A stretch of DNA of 9,399 bases from the NCBI GenBank assembly GCA_964432995.1, contig CAYSPU010000232.1:1-9399 (forward strand). Direction: 5' to 3'. A program made the position numbers and the translations under genes. Source of the stretch: CAYSPU01 sp964432995 (GTDB lineage Bacteria > Verrucomicrobiota > Verrucomicrobiia > Limisphaerales > JAHDYP01). Below the pieces are notes generated by a model. That model saw only the letters and a list, made by a program, of their open reading frames with translations. It searched no databases and had not been told where the DNA came from. How positions within the stretch are numbered: position 1 is the stretch's first letter; each line of letters begins with the position of its first letter. Below, one piece after another: positions 1-5,235 of the stretch.

Positions 1-1218
1 ACGGCGGTGCGGATCGCCCCGGCCTACAGCGAGCCGGTGGCGCATGTGCTGGACGCGTCGCGAGCGGTGCCCGTGGTGGGGAGCCTCCTCAACCCGGAGC
101 AGAAGCCGGCTGCGGTCGAGGCATTGCGCGCCGAACAGGAGCGGACGCGATCGCAGCACGAGGCAACGACGACGCGCTTGGTAACCCTCGCCGAGGCGCG
201 GGCCAATGCGCCGCGGTTAACGCATGCAGACCCGCCGCGACCCGAGTTCCTCGGGGTGCGAACGGTCTCGACGGCGCCCGACGCGCCCTCGACCCGCGCG
301 ATCGCGTGGGCGGACCTGATTTCGATGATTGACTGGTCGCCATTCTTCCATGTGTGGGAGCTGCGCGGCCGGTTCCCGGCGATCCTGCAGCACGCGAAAC
401 ACGGCGAACAAGCCCGCCAACTGTTTGCCGACGCCCAGCGCGTCCTCGAACGCATCGCCGCCGGAGACCGACTCGTGGCTCGCGGAGTCTACGGCTTCTT
501 TCCCGCCAACTCGGTGGGTGACGACGTCGAGCTCTATCGCGACGCCGGCCGGACGGAGGTGCTGGCGAAGTTCCATTTCCTGCGCCAACAGATCGTCAAG
601 GACGACACCTCTCCCCATCGGTGTCTGGCGGACTTCGTGGCCCCGCGCCCGGCGGCCGGACCCGGGGGAGCCGCCGATCACCTCGGCTTGTTCGCGGTCA
701 CGTCGGGTCACGGCCTGGACGACTGGGTGAAGAGCTTCAAGGCCGAGCACGACGACTATCACGCGATCCTGGCGGAGGCGCTGGCGGACCGGTTGGCGGA
801 AGCGTTCGCCGAGTATCTCCACCGCCGGGTCCGCGCGGAGTGGGGCTACGGCCGGGACGAACGCCTCAGCGTGGAACAGTTGATCGACGAGGAGTACCGC
901 GGGATCCGACCGGCGCCCGGCTATCCGGCGTGTCCCGATCATTCTGAGAAACGGACCCTCTGGACGTTGCTCGACGTCGAGAACCGGACGGGGATACGGC
1001 TGACGGAGAGCGGGGCGATGTGGCCGGGCAGCAGTGTTTCCGGCCTCTACTTCGCCCATCCGGACGCCAAGTACTTCGTCGTGGGCAAGCTCGGGCGGGA
1101 TCAGGTGGTGGACTACGCCGGCCGGAAGCGCGTGCCGGTGACCGAGGTCGAGCGTTGGCTCAGGCCGTATCTGGCATACGAGCCGGAAGTCTCCGCCGCC
1201 GCCCCGAAGCAGTCCTGA
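1..1218 (+). CDS. metH: Cobalamin-dependent methionine synthase, C-terminal part (5' end outside window)
   Basis: This is the 3' part of MetH, the cytoplasmic enzyme that transfers a methyl group from 5-methyltetrahydrofolate to homocysteine through methylcobalamin. The frame is open from base 1, so the GTG at base 7 is internal and the gene begins upstream. The first ~30 residues (IAPAYSEPVAHVLDASRAV) match the end of the cobalamin-binding region. The rest is the AdoMet-dependent reactivation domain, which remethylates cob(II)alamin after accidental oxidation. Its landmarks are IDWSPFFHVWELRG (bases ~325-369), FFPANSVGDD (~499-528), HDDYHAILAEALADRLAEAF (~751-810), the AdoMet-binding RPAPGYPACP (907-936) and ESGAMWPGSSVSGLYF (~1009-1053). 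In E. coli MetH the Arg, Ala, Gly and Tyr of the RPAPGY segment contact AdoMet. All expected elements are intact and the C-terminus has normal family length. It converges with the response regulator 34 bp downstream; I see no clear hairpin-plus-T-run terminator in that gap. Confidence 0.97.
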   Translation, partial: TAVRIAPAYSEPVAHVLDASRAVPVVGSLLNPEQKPAAVEALRAEQERTRSQHEATTTRLVTLAEARANAPRLTHADPPRPEFLGVRTVSTAPDAPSTRAIAWADLISMIDWSPFFHVWELRGRFPAILQHAKHGEQARQLFADAQRVLERIAAGDRLVARGVYGFFPANSVGDDVELYRDAGRTEVLAKFHFLRQQIVKDDTSPHRCLADFVAPRPAAGPGGAADHLGLFAVTSGHGLDDWVKSFKAEHDDYHAILAEALADRLAEAFAEYLHRRVRAEWGYGRDERLSVEQLIDEEYRGIRPAPGYPACPDHSEKRTLWTLLDVENRTGIRLTESGAMWPGSSVSGLYFAHPDAKYFVVGKLGRDQVVDYAGRKRVPVTEVERWLRPYLAYEPEVSAAAPKQS

Positions 1219-1252
1219 ACGCGCGCCGGGACCCATGAACCGCGCAGCGCCG

Positions 1253-1690
1253 TCATTCCATCCCCAGGACGATGCGAATCGCCTTGAACAATTGCTCCGC
1301 CTCAAAAGGCTTGGTCATGTAGAGATCCGCCCCCAGGTCGTAGGCCGTCTTGCGCGAAGCCGCGTCCTGCCGCGCGGTCAACACGATGATCGGGATCTTC
1401 TTGTCCGGCATCCGCCGGCTCAGCCACTGCATCACGCCGAACCCGTCGAAGTTCCCACCTCCGAAGGGATCCGAAGGGAGCCCCAGGTCGAGCAGGATCA
1501 GGTCCGGCGGATTGTCCTGGGCCTCAGCAAGCGCCTCGGAACCGTCGACGGCCGTGACCACTTGATATCCCTGGCCGGCCAGAAGAAGCTCCAGCGTGCG
1601 CCGGGTGACGCGTTCGTCTTCGACGATCAAGATCCGTTTGGCTGTGCCGGAGGCTTGCGGGCCGCCGTTCGGTGAAGATTCCATAGGCAT
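1253..1690 (-). CDS. Stand-alone receiver-domain (REC) response regulator, 145 aa
   Basis: This is a cytoplasmic phosphoacceptor protein with a single CheY-like receiver domain and no DNA-binding or enzymatic output domain. Numbered from the start used here, the acidic pocket is E24/D25 in ILIVEDE, the phosphoacceptor is D68 in DLILLDLGLP, the switch Thr is T105 in IIVLTAR and the conserved Lys is K127 in YMTKPFEA. All catalytic positions are present, so it should be phosphorylated by a histidine kinase that is not in this window. The loop after the phosphoacceptor is longer than usual (SDPFGGGNFDGFGVMQWL instead of a short MDG-type turn). The frame extends upstream to an ATG at 1894, giving 213 aa. 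I chose 1690 because AGGA lies 8 nt before it, the receiver fold begins about 20 residues later, the upstream extension has no domain-like sequence, and a promoter candidate lies inside it. A second in-frame ATG two codons downstream (1684) is possible. The partner kinase and pathway are unknown. Confidence 0.9.
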   Translation of the reverse strand: MPMESSPNGGPQASGTAKRILIVEDERVTRRTLELLLAGQGYQVVTAVDGSEALAEAQDNPPDLILLDLGLPSDPFGGGNFDGFGVMQWLSRRMPDKKIPIIVLTARQDAASRKTAYDLGADLYMTKPFEAEQLFKAIRIVLGME

Positions 1691-1698
1691 CGCAGAAT

Positions 1699-1702
1699 TC
1701 CT
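1699..1702 (-). promoter_or_regulatory. Ribosome binding site supporting the start at 1690
   Basis: Read on the minus strand, CCAGGA ends 8 nt before the ATG at 1690, giving a well-spaced AGGA Shine-Dalgarno core. The same core is 14 nt from the next ATG (1684), which is less favourable. This is the main sequence evidence for placing the response regulator start at 1690 rather than at 1894 or 1684. Confidence 0.55.
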
Positions 1703-1800
1703 GGACGATCTCGCCGCCACGCGCCGAGTCAGCCGGCCGTCGGCCGCGACTCGGACCGCGCGCACGTGTTCCGCAGCCACTCCGGCGCGGAGACTGGAGT

Positions 1801-1830
1801 GGTATAGCAGATCCGGTCGCGGGTTGCCAA
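1801..1830 (-). promoter_or_regulatory. Candidate sigma70-type promoter for the response regulator
   Basis: On the minus strand TTGGCA (1830-1825) and TATACC (1806-1801) are separated by 18 bp, and the -10 box is preceded by TGC, giving an extended -10 (TGCTATACC). The boxes lie about 110 bp upstream of the chosen start at 1690, which would leave a leader of roughly 100 nt. This is pattern matching only. The surrounding DNA is GC-rich and the boxes stand out from it, but no transcript evidence is available. Confidence 0.4.
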
Positions 1831-1866
1831 CCGGGAAGCCACGCGACAGATTTGGGGCCATCATGA

Positions 1867-2343
1867 ACAGCCCCCGTTCTCGCGGCTCTGGCAACCGCCG
1901 CTGTCGCCCCGCTGGTCGGCACCGGCATGACCTGGTGGTGGGAGAGCATCCACGGCGCCAACCTCTATCATCCCTGGTCCGCCCTCGCCCGGTTCCTGGA
2001 CGGAACGGCCATCGCTTCCCCTCACCTGCAACCGGCGTCCGCCACCGTCAAGGACGCGCTCGCCAGAGTCTGGGCCGTGGCCACTCCCCGCGAAGCCCTC
2101 ATCTGGTTGCTCAACCCCGCCGCGAATTGGCCCGAAGGCGCAAACCTCGAATCGCCGCCTTCCGTCTCCGGCGCAGTCGGGACCGTGCCTGCCATGGACG
2201 ACGGCCCCTACTCCGTCGAATGGTCGGACACCCTCGAAGGCAAAGTGGTCGCCACCGCCGAAGCCCGCGCCACGACAGGCCAACTCACCCTCACCGCCCC
2301 CGACTTCCGCGTCGACCTCGCCGCGCGAGTCAAGAAGCGGTAG
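1867..2343 (+). pseudogene. C-terminal remnant of a secreted cellulase/glycosidase-like protein (5' truncated)
   Basis: The frame opens after a TGA at 1864-1866; the first ATG is at 1927 (138 aa from there, MTWWWESIHGANLYHPWSAL...). The segment GTGMTWWWESIH followed by LYHPWSALARFLDGT resembles the last strand and helix of the (beta/alpha)8 barrel of large GH5-like/DUF5060-type secreted glycosidases. There a run of Trp precedes a 'Y.HF.ALA.F..G' helix. The remainder (ALIWLLNP, VSGAVGTVPAMDDGPYSVEWSDTLEG, LTLTAPDFRVDLAARVKK) resembles the C-terminal beta-sandwich that ends such proteins. The N-terminal sandwich, most of the barrel and the catalytic acids are absent, and no family-like sequence occurs in any plus frame of 1691-1863. 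I therefore call it a decayed or truncated gene rather than a small functional protein. There is no signal peptide and no ribosome binding site at 1927. It converges with the GH172 gene 26 bp away. If translated from 1927 it would be a short hypothetical protein. The family assignment comes from motif memory, not from a search. Confidence 0.6.
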
Positions 2344-2369
2344 GGCGTTGAAAACCGGGGCCGTCTCTC

Positions 2370-4349
2370 CTATTCGAAACAGAAGACCGTGTACGACAGG
2401 TCGGTAAACGTCACGGCCGGATGGAGGAGCTTGGCCGACGACTCCGGGATCCGGATGTTGGTTTGCGGCAGCAGTTCGAGTCGCAGCGCCAGGGTGGATT
2501 TCCCGGCCGTCAGCTCGCCGGCGAGGTCGAAGTCCTGTTCGTACCAGCGCAGGTGCTCGTTCCGGTATCCCCAATACCAGGTCCCCGCCTCGGTTCCGTC
2601 CACAAAAACCCTGGCCCCCTGGCACGGCACTTCCTGGTCCAGCCGCCGGCGCAGCCGCACGCCCTGGTTGTTCGGGTCGACCGCGACCGCGAAACGGATC
2701 GCCCCGCCTTCGTGGTAGCGGCCGTCTTCGGTCCAGACGGTCTCGAAGAAATCGCCTTCCGGATGCGACCGCGCCGTGCGAACGGTGGACTGGCCGGTGC
2801 AGGCGTATCCGTGGGCCTTCTCGCTCTCCGCCTTGCCCACGTCCAGGAAATCGGTCTGCCTCATCCGCGCGCGGCGGTTGAGATATGCGAAAGAAAGGCT
2901 GCGGTAGCGGCTCAGGATGTGGCTCAGCCCGCCGTGCTGGATCTTCGCCGTGATGCCGGAGTAGAATGGGATCGGTGCTTCGAGGTGGTAGCGGCTGTAG
3001 CTGCTCGGCACGTTGTAGGCGCCGAAGTAGTAGCCGCCGCCTTCGACGGAGATGTCGCCCGCCACACCGCCGAAGGGCAGGTCGAAGTCCTGATTGGGCC
3101 AGAAGCAACACAGGTAGTAGTCTTCGGTGCCCGTGCCGTTGATCTGCGGGGAGATCGCGCCGTCGAGGTAGAAGTGCTCGTCCCCCTCACAGTAGTGCTC
3201 GTGCTGCATCGACTGGACGGTCCCGGCGTACCAACCGCTGCCGGCGCCTTCGAAGAGCAGCCAATCGTGACCATAAACCGTCTCCCCTTCCTGATACCGC
3301 GTCGTGAAATACGTCCCGTCCTCGCGCAAGATCGGATTGGGGCCAACCAGGACCGTGGCCTGGACGGGCGCCATCGTCCGTTGCGTGCGGTTGACGATCG
3401 CGATCTCGGCATCCTGCCAGAACGGCATGGGGAACCGGCAGCGCAGGCGCACTCGCCCGTCGTCGAGTTTCTCCATGTCCAACGGCAGGCTGCGCGTCTC
3501 GTTGGCCCGCACCGCCGAACCGAAGAAGATGCCGATCGGCGCCAGGACCTGGAAGCGCGGCACCGAGTCCCACTTCATGCGAATCCGGCCGTGCTGGAGG
3601 AACTCCTCGGAACCGTCGGTTTCCAACGTCAACTCGCGGATGATGCCCGCGGTCTGCTTCGCCGAGTAGACCACTGCGTCCCGGCCGGCGTGGAGGCCGT
3701 CTTCCATGGTGAACTCGACGCGCTGGAGCCCGGCCTCGTTGATCCGGACGGCGCCCCCAAAGGCGGCCAACAGCGCGCTGCGCTCTTCCGGACCCGTGAG
3801 CGAGGCCTTCTTCGCGCCGGCGGGATACGTCTCATAGAGGATGTGGTAGAAGTGAGCCGTGCCCTGGACGGTGATCTTGAGCGATTCTCCGAAAGGGATG
3901 GGCACGAAGGCGTTGCCGGCGAACGGCTTGTCCCCATACTTGCCGCGCCGTTCGTAGGACACCAGCGGCCTTGGGAAACCCGGTAGCGCGCCTCGGTAGA
4001 AGTCCACGATCCCGCCCTGGCAGCGGGGCGTCGTCTCGCCGTCGAAGTAGAACTTGATCACGTCGTTCGTGTCGAAATTCGTGCCCCACATGCTCTTGAC
4101 ACACCCCGGGCCCTTGACATCCAAGAGCACTTCCTCGCCGTTCTCATCCACATACTGGGGCCAGTGCTCGTCCCCGTTGTGCCCCGTCTTGTTGTGCGAG
4201 GACGTCTGGAGCACCTGGATTTGCCGCGGCACACGCAGCAGTTTCTCGAACAGCAGGGCCGCAGAAGCCTCGCCGTCTTTCGGGTAAGCCGGACCGGTGG
4301 ACACGACGCACAGCAACAAACAAAACGGGAACGAGAGGTGTCTCTTCAT
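2370..4349 (-). CDS. Secreted DUF2961-domain protein, glycoside hydrolase family 172, 659 aa
   Basis: Residues 1-~23 form a signal peptide (MKRH, then a hydrophobic FPFCLLLCVV stretch), so the enzyme should act in the periplasm or outside the cell. The DUF2961/GH172 core runs from about residue 30 to 480. It includes SSHNKTGHNGDE (50-61), a Gly-rich WGTNFD segment (88-93) and the hallmark CEGDEHFYLDG...INGTGTEDYY region (387-412). E391 and E409 are the best candidates for the two catalytic glutamates by position relative to this hallmark. A C-terminal beta-rich module follows (~525-659; PNNQGVRLRRRLD, ARVFVDGTEAGTWYW), common in the longer family members. Characterised GH172 enzymes are exo-acting and act on alpha-D-fructofuranosyl or D-arabinofuranosyl linkages; the substrate here cannot be deduced. 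It is divergent from the GH36-GH29 pair and convergent with the glycosidase remnant. There is no strong Shine-Dalgarno before the ATG, but the signal peptide begins exactly there. No key residue appears missing. Confidence 0.9.
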   Translation of the reverse strand: MKRHLSFPFCLLLCVVSTGPAYPKDGEASAALLFEKLLRVPRQIQVLQTSSHNKTGHNGDEHWPQYVDENGEEVLLDVKGPGCVKSMWGTNFDTNDVIKFYFDGETTPRCQGGIVDFYRGALPGFPRPLVSYERRGKYGDKPFAGNAFVPIPFGESLKITVQGTAHFYHILYETYPAGAKKASLTGPEERSALLAAFGGAVRINEAGLQRVEFTMEDGLHAGRDAVVYSAKQTAGIIRELTLETDGSEEFLQHGRIRMKWDSVPRFQVLAPIGIFFGSAVRANETRSLPLDMEKLDDGRVRLRCRFPMPFWQDAEIAIVNRTQRTMAPVQATVLVGPNPILREDGTYFTTRYQEGETVYGHDWLLFEGAGSGWYAGTVQSMQHEHYCEGDEHFYLDGAISPQINGTGTEDYYLCCFWPNQDFDLPFGGVAGDISVEGGGYYFGAYNVPSSYSRYHLEAPIPFYSGITAKIQHGGLSHILSRYRSLSFAYLNRRARMRQTDFLDVGKAESEKAHGYACTGQSTVRTARSHPEGDFFETVWTEDGRYHEGGAIRFAVAVDPNNQGVRLRRRLDQEVPCQGARVFVDGTEAGTWYWGYRNEHLRWYEQDFDLAGELTAGKSTLALRLELLPQTNIRIPESSAKLLHPAVTFTDLSYTVFCFE

Positions 4350-4392
4350 AGACGGATGGACAGTAGGAATCCCTTCTTCACGCCGCAGCCCG

Positions 4393-4422
4393 ATCTTAGA
4401 CCGCCCATTTCACACACGGCAA
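4393..4422 (-). promoter_or_regulatory. Candidate promoter of the GH172 gene
   Basis: On the minus strand TTGCCG (4422-4417) and TAAGAT (4398-4393) are separated by 18 bp. Each box matches four of six consensus bases. The -10 box lies about 43 bp upstream of the ATG at 4349, a normal distance. The -35 box and most of the spacer fall inside the 4407-4433 palindrome, so a protein bound there would be placed to block or modulate transcription. Confidence 0.4.
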
Positions 4423-4433
4423 GCGTGTGAAAT
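4407..4433. promoter_or_regulatory. Perfect 9-9-9 palindrome, candidate operator for the GH172 gene
   Basis: ATTTCACAC (4407-4415) is followed by the 9-nt spacer ACGGCAAGC and then its exact reverse complement GTGTGAAAT (4425-4433). The AT-containing arms stand out in otherwise GC-rich DNA, and the element overlaps the -35 region proposed for the divergent GH172 gene, 58 bp from its start codon. There is no T-run, so an intrinsic terminator is unlikely. The half-sites TCACAC/GTGTGA face the opposite way from a classical CRP site. It may instead be part of a dispersed intergenic palindrome. No regulator gene is visible in the window. Confidence 0.45.
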
Positions 4434-4552
4434 ATGTGCTTGGCCGGGAGGCTAGGCCGAAGCGTGCCGCCGCGCATCTTTCGTCGCGAGCTTGGTTCCT
4501 CGTGGCCAGCGAGGCGGCGCCTCAGACCATGGCTGTTCAACTCCAGTGAGCG

Positions 4553-4576
4553 TCTTTGCGTCTTTGTGTCTTTGTG
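4553..4576. repeat. Three tandem 8-bp units, TCTTTG(C/T)G
   Basis: TCTTTGCG, TCTTTGTG and TCTTTGTG follow each other directly and run into GTTGATCT. The reverse complement reads as an AACCACAAAGACACAAAGACG-like string. I recognise this as a kind of interspersed intergenic repeat common in Verrucomicrobiota and Planctomycetota genomes, although that recollection cannot be checked here. No function is known to me. Confidence 0.75.
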
Positions 4577-4669
4577 GTTGATCTCCCTTGAGAGGCTGCC
4601 ACGGAAAGGCCCGCAGAGCAGGGCGGCGAGTCGGCACGGCGGGATGCCAGCCGCGAAAAGGCGCAGAAG

Positions 4670-4769
4670 ACGCAAAAGGGCCTCTGGTTTTCGTCCCTTT
4701 CATGTTTTTCGCGGCTCAAGTCCCCGGCTTTGCGCTCCTCTGCGTCCTTCTGTTCAAAGACCAAGCCGG
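4670..4769 (+). repeat. 100-bp interspersed repeat unit, copy 1
   Basis: The unit starts ACGCAAAAGG, passes through CTCTGGTTTT and GCGGCTCAAG, and ends near TGTTCAAAGACCAAGCCGG. It recurs in the same orientation at 9301-9399. The core 4711-4760 matches 9341-9390 at 48 of 50 positions, while the preceding ~40 bp is more diverged and has a one-base length difference. The unit ends at the second copy of the GGCGGCGAGTCGG element. It encodes no plausible protein. Confidence 0.85.
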
Positions 4770-4784
4770 CACGGCGGCGAGTCG

Positions 4785-4816
4785 GTACGACGGTACGACG
4801 GTACGACAGTGCGACG
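4785..4816. repeat. Four tandem 8-bp units, GTACGAC(G/A)
   Basis: GTACGACG, GTACGACG, GTACGACA and GTGCGACG are adjacent. The first two are identical and the others differ by one base each. Exact adjacent short units suggest slippage expansion, so copy number could vary between strains. The period equals that of the TCTTTGTG run 200 bp away. Confidence 0.85.
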
Positions 4817-4830
4817 GTGAGCCGAGCCGC

Positions 4831-4972
4831 GGTAGCAGGTCCGGAGGGGCCCGGGAGGGCAGGCGCTTCCTCACTCGAGGTGCGCATCGTCTGCCGCGTG
4901 GGAGTGAACTCTGCAGCCAATGCCAGTTCCAACTGGCGCAGTCGCCTCCCCAGCCCCTCCGGACCTGCTGCC
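4831..4972. repeat. Large inverted repeat with 19-bp outer arms
   Basis: GGTAGCAGGTCCGGAGGGG (4831-4849) is the reverse complement of 4954-4972 at 18 of 19 positions. Pairing continues inward imperfectly to about 4859/4944, where GGGAGG faces CCTCCC. The interior of about 85 bp contains a separate palindrome at 4922-4937. A transcript across this region could form a long hairpin. It has no T-run, transposase or target-site duplication that I can see. It could be a miniature non-autonomous element, an extragenic palindrome or a leader structure for the GH36 gene. Confidence 0.7.
4922..4937. repeat. Short perfect palindrome GCCAGTT-CC-AACTGGC
   Basis: Two 7-bp arms are exact reverse complements around a CC centre. 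It lies inside the large inverted repeat, near its right arm, so the whole could fold as a stem with an inner stem-loop. The 16-bp dyad would also suit a dimeric DNA-binding protein. It lies about 300 bp upstream of the GH36 start, which is far for an operator. Confidence 0.55.
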
Positions 4973-5235
4973 GTCGCGGCGGAGTTCCAACGTCCGGGCC
5001 AGACTATCGCAAAGCCCATTAAGCCTCGATTAAGGCAGAATGAAGCGGAGAAACGCCGTTCCACCGCGAAACCCAGGACGGCGTGGAGACCCGGGGTGCG
5101 GTCCGGTCTGAAACCGAAGGCCCTTTCCGCTTTCCCGGAGCACCGTCTTTCGGCTAGCCTCCACCCGCAACACCCCAGACCCGAAAAGCCGTGGCAACCA
5201 ACGCCAGTGTCCCAGCCCGGAAACCTCGTGCCTCC

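Larger units (their letters stand above)
4350..5235. other. Repeat-rich intergenic region between divergent GH172 and GH36 genes
   Basis: I see no credible gene in these ~890 bp. The open frames here are low-complexity Arg/Pro/Ser-rich translations of the repeats. In order it holds: the GH172 promoter and palindrome (4393-4433); small hairpins such as CCTCG-7nt-CGAGG (4498-4514); the TCTTTGTG run (4553-4576); a 13-bp element GGCGGCGAGTCGG repeated at 4622-4634 and 4773-4785; the 100-bp unit (4670-4769); the GTACGACG run (4785-4816); and the large inverted repeat (4831-4972). A small hairpin follows, with CGCCGT (5054-5059) pairing with ACGGCG (5078-5083). The last ~150 bp should hold the promoter and leader of the GH36 gene, but I cannot pick out convincing -35/-10 boxes. 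Confidence 0.7.

Noticed and set aside
7..1218. GTG at base 7 as the true start of the methionine synthase gene
   Set aside because: The frame is open to base 1, and the first residues are already mid-domain MetH sequence. The gene is cut by the window edge.
217..1305. 362-residue open frame opposite metH
   Set aside because: It is fully antisense to conserved MetH motifs and has no recognisable domain; high-GC third positions explain the long opposite-strand frame.
1691..1894. N-terminal extension of the response regulator to an ATG at 1894
   Set aside because: The added 68 residues show no domain-like sequence. They contain a promoter-like motif and overlap the glycosidase remnant, and a good ribosome binding site marks 1690 instead.
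2421..3986. 521-residue open frame on the plus strand opposite the GH172 gene
   Set aside because: It is antisense to a gene with clear family motifs. Its translation is a GC-driven shadow rich in Arg, Ala and Val with no recognisable domain.
4407..4433. Intrinsic terminator
   Set aside because: The stem is AT-rich at its base, the loop is 9 nt and there is no T-run on either side. Its position upstream of a gene start fits an operator better.
4553..4816. CRISPR array
   Set aside because: The repeats are 8 bp, directly adjacent and without unique spacers, and no cas gene is present.
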